Source: Methyloligella solikamskensis
Lineage (GTDB): Bacteria; Pseudomonadota; Alphaproteobacteria; Rhizobiales; Methyloligellaceae
DNA: 64,000 nt
NCBI RefSeq assembly: GCF_042676065.1
Contig: NZ_JBHTJO010000001.1
Coordinates: forward strand, 1,426,001-1,490,000
Direction: 5' to 3'
Shown here: in pieces, positions 27,364-36,117 of the stretch
Position numbering within the stretch: the first letter of the stretch is position 1
How the letters are laid out: each line of letters opens with the position of its first letter
Program-made: the position numbers and the translations under genes
The notes under the pieces: generated by a model
What the model was told of the DNA's origin: nothing
The model's database searches: none
Seen by the model: only the letters and a program-made list of their open reading frames with translations

Positions 27364-27482
27364 CTCTGGCCTCAGCAAATAGCGGGAGCGATTTTCAGGT
27401 TTTCTTTGATTTCAGCCACGGTAAACGCGGACTGGGGCACCATCTCGTCCTCATTTGGGCAAAGGCGCGACAGGCGTTCCTT

Positions 27483-28481
27483 TTACCGCGAGGAGGCTGG
27501 GAGAAGATCCCGCGCCAACTTGGCCATCATGTCCGAATAAATCCTGAATGTTAGGCCATTCAGTTTAAGTTTCGCAGCAATCGCGCTGGGCAGAACATAG
27601 CGCCAATAGAGGCGGACGAGCCTGCGTTTTTCGTCCGCTCCGTCCAAGCGCTGCAGGACCGCCGGCGCTATGTCGTAGTACGCGGCGATGGCGCGGCGCC
27701 CTTCGGGCGTCCGGCTGAGGATTTGGTCGCGATAGCGGCGGAGGGTGGTGAGCTCGAAGCAGTCGTCGGGCAGGCCGAGGGCACCGCAGCAGGCGGTGGT
27801 GAGGAAGCAGCCTTGGGGCTGCTCGCATTTTCCCTCGTCGAGATCGGTCTGGAGCTTATCGCGCTGCTCCGACGCCCAGGTCAGAGCCTGGCGCATGGGG
27901 TCGAGCGGCACCGTGAAGCGGCAATCCTCCTCATCCCCCATCTTGATGCCGAAGGAGAGGCTCTTCTCCTCCCGCAGATAGGGTGCGAATTCGAGGGGGA
28001 GGACGATGCTGAACTCATCCTGCTGCAGATCGGTGCACACGCCGCAAAGCGGGACGTCCCCCAGGACCTTGTCGTTGGCATCGCGCACGACCAGCCGGTG
28101 GTCTTCCTTCAGCAGGATCGCCTTTTCCAGGGAGGCGCCTTCGGCATCGCCTGCGACGATGGAGATCTTGGCCTCGAAGTTCTCCGAGACGTCGATGCTG
28201 GTCCAGAAGAAGTCGCAGGGCGTGGTCATCTCGACCTCGCCGATACCAGCGCCGGCGCGCTCGTTGCTGGCCTTGCCCATCCAAGGCGCGAATTCCTTGG
28301 TGGCGAAGCATTGAGGCGTCTCGTCGCCTGCGGCCGCATCTTCGGGCGCGTCGAAATTCTCGTCGAGAGCCGAATCGGAAGAAGGGTCGTCCTGCGCGGA
28401 GGCGGGCAGGGGCGGAAGCAAGCGGGCGCCGAACGCGGCTGCGGCAAGGCCCATCATCCGGCGACGCGTGGTCAGAAGCAT
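27483..28481 (-). CDS. Tat-exported Cys-rich protein with CFxTTAC motif
   Basis: A 332-aa protein. The N-terminus TTRRRMMGLAAAAFGARLL with cleavage near ASAQ looks like a twin-arginine signal. The mature part has about ten Cys residues, including PQCFATKEF, LCGVC and CFLTTACCGALGLPDDC. The last continues into FELTTLRRYRDQIL, a pattern (CFxTTA..LRxYRD) shared with so-called CFI-box proteins of unknown role. The middle resembles invasion-associated-locus-B-like beta structure, but I cannot assign it firmly. Export folded via Tat suggests a bound cofactor or preformed disulfides. Confidence 0.6.
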   Translation of the reverse strand: MLLTTRRRMMGLAAAAFGARLLPPLPASAQDDPSSDSALDENFDAPEDAAAGDETPQCFATKEFAPWMGKASNERAGAGIGEVEMTTPCDFFWTSIDVSENFEAKISIVAGDAEGASLEKAILLKEDHRLVVRDANDKVLGDVPLCGVCTDLQQDEFSIVLPLEFAPYLREEKSLSFGIKMGDEEDCRFTVPLDPMRQALTWASEQRDKLQTDLDEGKCEQPQGCFLTTACCGALGLPDDCFELTTLRRYRDQILSRTPEGRRAIAAYYDIAPAVLQRLDGADEKRRLVRLYWRYVLPSAIAAKLKLNGLTFRIYSDMMAKLARDLLPASSR

Positions 28482-28567
28482 GGCACCGCCTCTTATGTCC
28501 TTACCCGGTAGTCCTGCCTGAAAAGCCTGATGTGATGGCGCTCAAGCTTGCGCGGTCTGCGAAGGAG

Positions 28568-28641
28568 TGGCTGGGGGACTAGGATTCGAACCTAGACTGG
28601 CGGAGTCAGAGTCCGCTGTCCTACCATTAGACGATCCCCCA
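28568..28641 (-). tRNA. tRNA-Gln (anticodon CTG)
   Basis: A 74-nt cloverleaf on the minus strand. The acceptor is TGGGGGA/TCCCCCA with discriminator G and an encoded CCA. The anticodon stem GCGGA/TCCGC carries loop CTCTGAC (anticodon CTG, reads CAG), and the T loop is GTTCGAATC. The U1-A72 acceptor start is typical of tRNA-Gln. Confidence 0.95.
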
Positions 28642-28739
28642 TCACGATCCATTAGAGATGGGATCCATAGCCGATGAGGCAAGGCCTTCGCCTTGCACCC
28701 CTTCGAACCGCCCTTCTACCCAAAGGTCCGGGCGGATTG

Positions 28740-28781
28740 CAAGGCCTCTCGTGCAAGGTCTCTGGTGCATGGCCTCTTGGC
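28740..28781. repeat. three imperfect 14-nt tandem units
   Basis: CAAGGCCTCTCGTG, CAAGGTCTCTGGTG and CATGGCCTCTTGGC follow each other without gaps between the tRNA-Gln gene and the next ORF. A 7-bp hairpin GCAAGGC-CTTC-GCCTTGC lies just before (28679-28696). The region is probably non-coding leader. Confidence 0.55.
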
Positions 28782-28893
28782 GTGGCCCTCCACCAAACGT
28801 TTACCCTGGTCTGCGAGACTGCACGCTGAAATTCTTCGCAAATTGCGGCAGGACGCCGGTTCGGGCTCTGCTGTAGAGCATACGGGTCAAGCG

Positions 28894-29454
28894 GTGCAGA
28901 GCACAGCGATCGATACGGAACGGCTGGAAGCGGCCCTGGAGGCCGTGCAGAAAGCGCTCGCCTCCGACGTGCCGCCGATGACCCTCGGCGCCAAGTGCCT
29001 GGGCATCGTGATCGACCATCTGCGCGAGGACGGCATCTCAGATGAGGCGCTTCAGCCGCTGAGCGAGTTGAAGACCCTTGTCGAAGGCGGGGGCACTAGC
29101 CCGGAGAAGAACCGGCGCAAGAACTATCCGCCCAGCGATGCGCTGCTCGCCCGTGTCAGCGCCATCATCGATCTTCTGGTGAAGGCCGGCTACGAAGAGA
29201 GCGAGGCGGCCCAAACCATGATGCGCCGGCTTTTCGCGGTCGGTGTGCAGCCCCCGCCGAAGGGTGGCGATGCGCGCGGCTGGCGACGGCTTTTGGAGTG
29301 GCGCTCCAACCTCTTGCACGGTCTCGCCTCGCTGGAGGCCAAGACCGAATACGAGGACTTCACCAAAGAGCTGGACGAGATTCCGGCCGGGGAGCGCATC
29401 AAGGTCGTGCTGGACAGCAACCCCTGGGACCGGCGCCGGAAGAAGTCCGCTTAA
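28894..29454 (+). CDS. hypothetical protein, mostly helical
   Basis: A 186-aa soluble protein I do not recognise. It opens with a helical block (TERLEAALEAVQKALASD) and has a charged linker (SPEKNRRKNYPPSDA). A second helical block contains VSAIIDLLVKAGYEESEAAQTM, and the end is basic (DSNPWDRRRKKSA). The upstream frame to 28693 runs through tandem repeats and is unlike protein, so GTG 28894 is taken as start, although its ribosome site is weak. No signal or membrane segment. Confidence 0.5.
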   Translation: MQSTAIDTERLEAALEAVQKALASDVPPMTLGAKCLGIVIDHLREDGISDEALQPLSELKTLVEGGGTSPEKNRRKNYPPSDALLARVSAIIDLLVKAGYEESEAAQTMMRRLFAVGVQPPPKGGDARGWRRLLEWRSNLLHGLASLEAKTEYEDFTKELDEIPAGERIKVVLDSNPWDRRRKKSA

Positions 29455-29654
29455 GACCCGCAACGCGATCCCTCATCGGTTCTGCGTCTGCCGGGACCCG
29501 CTTTGCACAGACTGCACGCAAAACGGGAAGCCTTCGCCAAAAGCCGCTTTACCTCCTGCCGTGGCTTGCTAGATTATCCTTATTGGATACCCGTAGCAGG
29601 CTGGCCAAGGGCTGGGTTTATTGGGCGGCCTAGTGGGCTTGAGGTTAGAAAACC

Positions 29655-30941
29655 GTGACACGGCCGAGCGGCGATGCCCGCACGGCTGCCATAACGCAGC
29701 GCGACCTGAGGGGCGCGCAAGGCGAAGCCGACGGCTACACCCGAAGGTCGGAGCGGCAAGGCAATGCGCCTTGCTCGCGCGATTCGGCGACCGTGGACGG
29801 CCGTCCGCAGGCAGCCAAGGGCAGAAACGACAAGGGCAGGGCCAGGAAGGGCGCCAAACCGGAGCGCTCTGACGAGGCTATCTATGGCGCCCTCGATCTC
29901 GGCACGAACAACTGCCGGCTTCTCGTCGCGCGTCCGTCCCGCCGCGGCTTCTTCGTCATCGACGCATTTTCGCGAATCATCCGCCTGGGCGAGGGGCTGC
30001 TCGGTACTGGGCGGCTGTCCGACCAGGCGATCGACCGCACGATCGAGGCGCTGAAAGTCTGCGCGGAGAAGATGAGCCGGCGCGGTGTCTCCCGCTCCAG
30101 GCTGATCGCGACGGAAGCCTGCCGGATCGCTGACAACCGCGAAGAATTCCTGGACCGCATCCGGCGGGAGACCGGGCTCAATATCGAGATCGTCAGCCAG
30201 GAGACTGAAGCCAAGCTCGCCGTTTCCGGCTGCTCGTCCCTGATCGATCCGAATTCCGACTGGGCGTTGATCTTCGATATCGGCGGCGGAAGCTCGGAGT
30301 TGATCTGGCTGGATCTTGCTCAGTTCAAGCGGCGCTGGCGCGGCTCGCTCACCGACCGGCTGGACGTGCAGGATTGCATCGCCGCCTGGACGTCGCTCCC
30401 CATCGGGGTGGTGAACCTGGCGGAGCGCCACGGCGGCCGCGACCTCACGGGCGAGGGCTACGAAGCCATGGTCCAGGAGGTCACCGCGGCGGTCGAAGCC
30501 TTTGAAGCCAAACACAAGTTCAGGGACCGGATCACCAATGGCGGGGCCCATTTCCTCGGCACGTCGGGCACGGTGACGACCATCGCCGGTGTGCATCTGA
30601 AGCTGCCCTTTTACGAGCGCTCCCGGGTCGATGGGTGCTGGCTCAGCGCCGACGAAGCGCGGGCCGTCTCCATGGATCTGAGCACCATGAGCTATGCCGA
30701 CCGGGTGGCCCAGCCCTGCATCGGGCAGGAGCGGGCCGACCTGGTGCTGGCCGGCTGCGCGATCCTGGAAGCTTTGTTCCGCATGTGGCCCTGCGAACGG
30801 GTTCGTGTGGCCGACCGGGGCTTGCGCGAGGGGATCCTCGCCACGCTGATGGCCGAAGACGGTCATGAGGGCAAGCTCCGCCGGCGGCGTCGCCGGCGCC
30901 GGCGTGGCAACGGATCCTCGCCCAAATCCTCCGCCGGCTAG
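29655..30941 (+). CDS. ppx: Ppx/GppA family phosphatase (exopolyphosphatase)
   Basis: A 428-aa actin-like-fold enzyme. The phosphate-1 loop is ALDLGTNNCRLLV (from ~78), and ATEACRIADN and the phosphate-2 motif FDIGGGSSEL follow. FLGTSGTVTTIAGV is the closing family motif. It hydrolyses polyphosphate or pppGpp; the two cannot be told apart here. Residues 1-75 are a basic disordered extension, so the true start could be later than GTG 29655. The C-terminus is Arg-rich. The usual neighbour rlmE is separated here by a reverse-strand MFS gene. Confidence 0.9.
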   Translation: MTRPSGDARTAAITQRDLRGAQGEADGYTRRSERQGNAPCSRDSATVDGRPQAAKGRNDKGRARKGAKPERSDEAIYGALDLGTNNCRLLVARPSRRGFFVIDAFSRIIRLGEGLLGTGRLSDQAIDRTIEALKVCAEKMSRRGVSRSRLIATEACRIADNREEFLDRIRRETGLNIEIVSQETEAKLAVSGCSSLIDPNSDWALIFDIGGGSSELIWLDLAQFKRRWRGSLTDRLDVQDCIAAWTSLPIGVVNLAERHGGRDLTGEGYEAMVQEVTAAVEAFEAKHKFRDRITNGGAHFLGTSGTVTTIAGVHLKLPFYERSRVDGCWLSADEARAVSMDLSTMSYADRVAQPCIGQERADLVLAGCAILEALFRMWPCERVRVADRGLREGILATLMAEDGHEGKLRRRRRRRRRGNGSSPKSSAG

Positions 30942-30955
30942 GGCGCTTCGCTGTT

Positions 30956-32374
30956 CTAGCTTGTCTGGGGCTGCTCCGGCGGCACACCGACCTCGCGGGT
31001 CCGGCGCGAGAGGCTCTCGCCCGCATGATCGGGGAGCGTCCGGAAGATCAGCATGGAGCTGACCGAGATCGCGGCCACCACCAGGAATGGCAGGACGAAA
31101 TCCTCCGCCTGTACGGCCGTGTCGCCGCGGCCGAAGCGCTGCACCTCCAGGGCCAGGGCGGCGACGGCCACGCCCGCCGACAAAGACAGATGCTGAACCA
31201 CGCTGGCGAAGCTGGTTGCCCGGCTCATCTCCTTGGAGCTCAGATCCGCATAGGCCAGGGAGTTGATGCTGGTGAACTGGAGCGAGCGGAAGAAGCCGCC
31301 GGCCAGCAGCACGGCAATGACCACGAAATAGGGCGTCTGTTCGGTAAAGAGCGCGGTGGCTGCGATGAAGCAGCTCGAGATCACCGCGTTCACGAGCAGG
31401 ATTTTCCGGAACCCGAAACGGTGGATGATCGGGCTTGCGGCGGTCTTCATGGTGATGGCGCCGACCGCACCGGCGAAGGTCAGCAGGCCGGACTGGAAGG
31501 CGCTCATGCCGAAGCCGAGCTGGAAGAGCAGGGGCAGCAGGAACGGCCCTGCGCCGATGCCGATCCGGTAGACGAAGCCGCCGACCACAGAGGCATAGAA
31601 GGTCTTCACCTTGAAAAGGTCGAGATCGAGGATCGGGTGTTCGACCGCCCGCGCATGGCGGACATAGAGCCAGCAGGTGAACGCGCCGAACACGATGAGG
31701 GTGGCCGCGGCCCAGGTGGGGATCAGCTCCTGACCGATGGTGGTGAAGCCGAAGGCGAGGCCGGAGAGCCCGATGCCCGACAGTACGAAGCCGCGGATAT
31801 CCAATGGCGGCACCTGCTCTTCGCGGATATTGCCGATATAGCGGGTGGCGAGCAGAAAGCCGATGACCCCGATGGGTATGTTGATCCAGAAGATCCATCG
31901 CCAGGACAGATAGGTGGAGATGAAGCCGCCCAGCGGCGGGCCGATCACCGGGCCCATCAGCGCGGGGATGGTGAGCCAGGCGAGCGCCGAAATCAGCTCC
32001 GCCTTGGGTACGCTGCGCAGGATGACGAGGCGGCCGACCGGCACCATCATGGCGCCGCCGAGCCCTTGAAGCACACGGAAGGCGACGAACTGGCCGAGAT
32101 TGTCCGCAAAGCCGCAAAGCGCCGAGCCAAAGGTGAAGACTACGATGGCCCAGCGGAACACCGTGCGCGCGCCGAATTTGTCCGCCATCCAGCCGCTCAA
32201 GGGGATGAATACCGCGAGCGACAAGAGATAAGAGGTGAGCGCCAGCTTCAGCGCGATGGGATCTTCATTGAGATCCGCGGCGATGGCCGGCAGGGATGTC
32301 GCGATCACGGTGGAGTCCATGGTCTCCATGAACAGGGCGACCGCGACGATGAGGGTGACGAAATATCGAGGCAT
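30956..32374 (-). CDS. MFS multidrug efflux permease, DHA2 (EmrB/QacA) type
   Basis: A 472-aa membrane protein with about 14 hydrophobic segments. MDSTVIATSLPAIAADL near the N-terminus, the loop motif GWMADKFGARTVF and motif C PVIGPPLGGFISTYLSWRWIF are characteristic of DHA2 proton-driven drug exporters. It stands alone without a membrane-fusion partner and is oriented against ppx and rlmE, which suggests insertion into a housekeeping run. Substrate unknown. Confidence 0.9.
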   Translation of the reverse strand: MPRYFVTLIVAVALFMETMDSTVIATSLPAIAADLNEDPIALKLALTSYLLSLAVFIPLSGWMADKFGARTVFRWAIVVFTFGSALCGFADNLGQFVAFRVLQGLGGAMMVPVGRLVILRSVPKAELISALAWLTIPALMGPVIGPPLGGFISTYLSWRWIFWINIPIGVIGFLLATRYIGNIREEQVPPLDIRGFVLSGIGLSGLAFGFTTIGQELIPTWAAATLIVFGAFTCWLYVRHARAVEHPILDLDLFKVKTFYASVVGGFVYRIGIGAGPFLLPLLFQLGFGMSAFQSGLLTFAGAVGAITMKTAASPIIHRFGFRKILLVNAVISSCFIAATALFTEQTPYFVVIAVLLAGGFFRSLQFTSINSLAYADLSSKEMSRATSFASVVQHLSLSAGVAVAALALEVQRFGRGDTAVQAEDFVLPFLVVAAISVSSMLIFRTLPDHAGESLSRRTREVGVPPEQPQTS

Positions 32375-32463
32375 ATGGCAGGGTTACGGACCTATTCCTA
32401 GGCGCAGATGGGGCTTGAGTGCCCTCCGGGTCAAGCGGCCCCTGTCCCAAGCGGCGGAAATCC

Positions 32464-33192
32464 ATGACGAAATCGAAGGCGAAATCGAAGAAAAAGAACG
32501 GGATTTCGGGCGGCGCCAGCCGGCGGCTCAAGGTGAAGGTTAAATCCGCCAAGGGGCGGAAAGTTGCCTCCACCCGCTGGCTCCAGCGGCAGCTCAACGA
32601 CCCTTACGTGGCCGAGGCCAAGCGCATGGGCTTCCGGTCGCGGGCGGCCTTCAAGCTGATCGAGATCGACGACAAGCACGAGCTCCTGAAGCCCGGTATG
32701 GCGGTGCTGGATCTGGGGGCGGCGCCGGGCGGCTGGAGCCAGGTGGCGACGGCGCGGGTCCATGCGGTGGAAGGAGACGGGCGGGTCATCGCCGCCGATA
32801 TCAACGAGTTCGAGGAGATCCCAGGGGTCGAGATACTGCAGCTCGATATGGAGGACCCGGCGGCGGACGATGCGATCCTCGGTCTGCTGGGGCATCGCCT
32901 GGTCGATGTCGTGATGTCGGACATGGCCGCACCCGCGACCGGGCACAAGCAGACGGATCACCTGCGCATCATCAATCTGGTGGAGGCTGCCTACGAGCTC
33001 ACCAAGCGCGTTTTGGCGCCGGGTGGCGCCTTCCTCGCCAAGGTCTTTCAGGGCGGTGCGGGGCAGGACCTCATGGCAGAGCTGAACCGCGACTTCGACA
33101 AAGTGCGCCATGTGAAGCCCCAAGCCAGCCGCTCTGATTCTCCGGAGACCTATGTGCTGGCGACGGGCTTCCGCGGGCGGGAGGCGGGCTAG
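32464..33192 (+). CDS. rlmE: 23S rRNA (uridine-2'-O-)-methyltransferase
   Basis: A 242-aa RlmE/FtsJ enzyme that methylates U2552 of 23S rRNA late in large-subunit assembly. After a Lys-rich N-terminal tail come FRSRAAFKLIEID (catalytic Lys), the SAM loop DLGAAPGGWSQVA, SDMAAPATGHKQTDH (catalytic Asp) and KVFQGG (second catalytic Lys). ATG 32464 has GGCGGAAA ahead; the longer upstream frame lacks conservation. It is divergent from the MFS gene. Confidence 0.95.
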   Translation: MTKSKAKSKKKNGISGGASRRLKVKVKSAKGRKVASTRWLQRQLNDPYVAEAKRMGFRSRAAFKLIEIDDKHELLKPGMAVLDLGAAPGGWSQVATARVHAVEGDGRVIAADINEFEEIPGVEILQLDMEDPAADDAILGLLGHRLVDVVMSDMAAPATGHKQTDHLRIINLVEAAYELTKRVLAPGGAFLAKVFQGGAGQDLMAELNRDFDKVRHVKPQASRSDSPETYVLATGFRGREAG

Positions 33193-33273
33193 GTCTCACG
33201 CAGATGTGTGGGCGGGGTGAGGCGGTGGCTGATAGGTTCGCTTGAGACATCCCGGACTTGAGGAGTCGCACCC

Positions 33274-34329
33274 ATGAATCGCGAGCTGGTGCAGGAGTAT
33301 TACGGCGAGATCCTGCAATCGTCGGCAGATCTGAAGACCTCTGCCTGCTGCGACGGGGGCGGGGTGCCGACGGCGTACCGGCCGCTGCTCGCCAAGCTAC
33401 ACCCGGATGTGATCGCCAAATATTACGGCTGCGGGGTCGCCGTGCCGACGGCGCTTTCCGGCGCCTCGGTGCTGGATCTCGGCTCGGGCTCGGGCCGCGA
33501 CAGCTACATGATCAGCCAGCTCGTGGGTGCGGACGGCCGCGTGGTCGGCGTGGACATGACCGATGCCCAGCTCGCCACGGCGACCGAGCATCTCGACTGG
33601 CATATGGAGAGGTTCGGCTATGCCGAGCCCAATGTCCGCTTCCTCAAGGGCTATATCGAGACGCTCGGTGAGCTGCCCCTGGAGCCGGGCAGCTTCGACG
33701 TCATCGTCTCCAACTGCGTGATCAATCTCTCTGTCGACAAGCCGGCGGTGCTTAAGGGCGCCCACGACCTCCTGAAGGAGGGCGGCGAGCTCTATTTCGC
33801 CGATGTCTATTGCGACCGTCGGTTGCCCGACGATGTCCGCAAGGATCCGCTGCTCTACGGCGAGTGCCTGGGCGGCGCGCTCTATTGGGGCGACTTTCTG
33901 GAGATGGCGAAGCGGGCGGGGTTTCGCGATCCGCGGCTCGTGGCGAGCCGGCCGCTCGACGTCGAAGATGCGGCCATGGCCGAGAAGCTGGGTTCGGCGC
34001 GGTTCTATTCGGCGACCTACAGGCTGTTCAAGCTCCCCCAGCTCGAGGCGTCATGTGAGGATTACGGCCAGGCGGTGATCTATCGGGGCGGTGTGCCTGA
34101 GGAGCCGGATGTGTTCGTGCTGGACGATCACCATGCAATCGAGCGCGGCAAGGTCTTCCCGGTCTGCGGAAACACCTGGCACATGCTGAAAGAGACTCGC
34201 TTCGCGCCGGTCTTCGAATTCATCGGTGATTTCTCGAATCATTACGGACTCTTCGAGGGGTGCGGCTCAGGGATTCCTTTCAGTTCCGGTGGGGTGAGTG
34301 CGGGCGGCGACGAGCCCGGTTGCTGCTGA
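33274..34329 (+). CDS. arsM: arsenite methyltransferase
   Basis: A 351-aa SAM-dependent enzyme that methylates As(III). The SAM loop is VLDLGSGSGRD (67-77). Cys at 25/26, 53, 148 and 198 have nearly the spacing of human AS3MT Cys32, 61, 156 and 206, the residues that bind and methylate arsenic. The protein ends in a CysCys pair. No arsR, arsB/acr3 or arsC is next to it, so its regulation is not evident. It sits between rlmE and guaB, with a palindromic repeat immediately after its stop. Confidence 0.92.
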   Translation: MNRELVQEYYGEILQSSADLKTSACCDGGGVPTAYRPLLAKLHPDVIAKYYGCGVAVPTALSGASVLDLGSGSGRDSYMISQLVGADGRVVGVDMTDAQLATATEHLDWHMERFGYAEPNVRFLKGYIETLGELPLEPGSFDVIVSNCVINLSVDKPAVLKGAHDLLKEGGELYFADVYCDRRLPDDVRKDPLLYGECLGGALYWGDFLEMAKRAGFRDPRLVASRPLDVEDAAMAEKLGSARFYSATYRLFKLPQLEASCEDYGQAVIYRGGVPEEPDVFVLDDHHAIERGKVFPVCGNTWHMLKETRFAPVFEFIGDFSNHYGLFEGCGSGIPFSSGGVSAGGDEPGCC

Positions 34330-34623
34330 GGCCGTCATCCTGAGGCGCATGGGCGCCCTTCGAGGCACGCCTTCGGCGTGCACCTCAGGATGACGCCCAT
34401 GCATTGCACCGCCGTACCATTTGGATGGCGTCCATGCCTCGAAGGAGGCGGCCGTGATGACGTGCGCGCCTCACTGCTACAGTCCCGCGGCAAATCGGCC
34501 GTTGATGGCGCGTTCGCCCACCTTCCCAAGCCGGAAACAAGCTGCTAAAGGAGGCTGCCAACTGGTTGGAGCGGGCTCGTTCCCGATGCCTCTGCTCCCC
34601 CTTCATTTCCATGAGGTTGGCCT
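34330..34623. other. arsM-guaB intergenic region
   Basis: 294 nt without a credible gene. The first part is a palindromic repeat (34333-34395). The remainder shows no convincing -35/-10 pair or terminator to my eye, although the guaB promoter must lie here unless transcription continues from arsM. Confidence 0.5.
34333..34395. repeat. palindromic intergenic repeat, copy 1
   Basis: Outer arms CGTCATCCTGAGG (34333-34345) and CCTCAGGATGACG (34383-34395) are perfect 13-nt inverse complements. An inner hairpin GCACGCC-TTC-GGCGTGC lies at 34365-34381. The right half (34358-34395) matches copy 2 (42271-42308) in reverse orientation with one mismatch. It lies directly after arsM and could act as a transcription or mRNA-stability element. 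Confidence 0.85.
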
Positions 34624-36111
34624 ATGCCGTCGCGGCACTTTCCTGACAATCCGATCGCTCTCACCTTCGACGACGTCCTGATCCGTCCCGCCGCCTCTTC
34701 GGTGATGCCGGGACAGGTGGACACCTCCTCCAAGGTCACCAAGACGATCGACGTTCATATCCCGGTGCTGTCCTCGGCCATGGACACCGTCACTGAGGCC
34801 AAGCTCGCCATCGCCATGGCCCAGGCCGGCGGCATCGGCGTCATCCACCGGAACTTCAACCCGGAAGAGCAGGCCGATCAGGTCTCCCAGGTGAAGAAGT
34901 TCGAATCCGGCATGGTGGTCAATCCGGTCACCATCGGGCCCGAGGCGACCCTTAAGGACGCGCTGGATCTGATGGCGATGCATCAGATCTCAGGCATTCC
35001 GGTGGTCGAGGCCGGCCCCGGCGGCGGCAAGCTGGTCGGCATCGTCACCAACCGTGATGTGCGCTTCGCCACCAACGACGATCAGCCCGTGCGCGAGCTG
35101 ATGACCCACGAGAACCTGATCACGGTCAACGAGACGGTCGACAAGGACGAGGCCAAGCGGCTGCTCCACCAGCACCGGATCGAGAAGCTGCTTGTGGTGG
35201 ACGACGATTACCACTGCATCGGCCTGATCACCGTGAAAGATATCGAGAAGGCGCGCCTCCATCCGCTGGCCTGCAAGGACGAGCAGGGGCGCTTGAGGGT
35301 CGCGGCCGCCACGACCGTCGGCGAAGAAGGCCTCGAGCGCGGCGAGCGGTTGGTGGCGGCGGGCTGCGATCTCATCGTCGTCGATACCGCCCACGGCCAT
35401 TCGGCCCGGGTGCTGGAGTCCATCGACCGCATCAAGCGCCAGTCCAACGACGTCCAGGTGATGGCCGGCAATGTCGCGACAGCCGAAGGGGCGAAAGCGC
35501 TGATCGATGCAGGCGCCGATGCCATCAAGGTCGGCATCGGCCCGGGCTCCATCTGCACCACCCGCATCGTGGCGGGCGTCGGTGTGCCTCAGCTTTCGGC
35601 CATTCTGGAATGTTCCGATGTGGCGAAGGCGCAAGGCGTGCCCGTGATCGCCGATGGCGGCATCAAATATTCAGGCGATCTGGCGAAGGCTATCGCCGCC
35701 GGTGCCGACTGCGCCATGATCGGCTCGCTGCTGGCGGGCACCGACGAGAGCCCCGGCGAGGTGTTCCTCTATCAGGGCCGCTCCTATAAGGCCTATCGCG
35801 GTATGGGCTCGCTGGGCGCCATGGCGCGCGGTTCGGCCGACCGCTATTTCCAGCAAGATATCAAGGACACCCTGAAGCTGGTGCCCGAAGGAATCGAAGG
35901 TCAGGTGCCCTATAAGGGACCGGCGGGCAGCGTGCTGCATCAGCTGATCGGCGGCTTGCGTGCGTCCATGGGCTATGTGGGCGCGCCGGATATTCAGAGC
36001 TACCACGACAAGGTCGAGTTCCTGCAGATCACCAATGCGTCCTTGCGGGAAAGCCACGCTCACGACGTGACCATCACGCGGGAATCGCCGAATTATCCGC
36101 GGGATATCTAG
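34624..36111 (+). CDS. guaB: inosine-5'-monophosphate dehydrogenase
   Basis: A 495-aa enzyme oxidising IMP to XMP, the first committed step to GMP. ALTFDDVLIRP opens the barrel and two CBS domains are inserted (~97-210). The catalytic loop GIGPGSICTT has Cys311, and YRGMGSLGAM is the flap region. Length is standard. guaA, the next step, is 6.4 kb downstream on the same strand. Confidence 0.96.
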   Translation: MPSRHFPDNPIALTFDDVLIRPAASSVMPGQVDTSSKVTKTIDVHIPVLSSAMDTVTEAKLAIAMAQAGGIGVIHRNFNPEEQADQVSQVKKFESGMVVNPVTIGPEATLKDALDLMAMHQISGIPVVEAGPGGGKLVGIVTNRDVRFATNDDQPVRELMTHENLITVNETVDKDEAKRLLHQHRIEKLLVVDDDYHCIGLITVKDIEKARLHPLACKDEQGRLRVAAATTVGEEGLERGERLVAAGCDLIVVDTAHGHSARVLESIDRIKRQSNDVQVMAGNVATAEGAKALIDAGADAIKVGIGPGSICTTRIVAGVGVPQLSAILECSDVAKAQGVPVIADGGIKYSGDLAKAIAAGADCAMIGSLLAGTDESPGEVFLYQGRSYKAYRGMGSLGAMARGSADRYFQQDIKDTLKLVPEGIEGQVPYKGPAGSVLHQLIGGLRASMGYVGAPDIQSYHDKVEFLQITNASLRESHAHDVTITRESPNYPRDI

Positions 36112-36117
36112 CGTCCT

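Noticed and set aside
28693..28893. N-terminal extension of the unknown protein at 28894-29454
   Set aside because: It runs through a tandem repeat and has no protein-like composition, so it was treated as leader.
29580..32117. 845-codon minus-strand open frame across ppx and the MFS gene
   Set aside because: It is out of frame with the real MFS gene on the same strand and antisense to ppx, and reads as Arg/Pro-rich noise.
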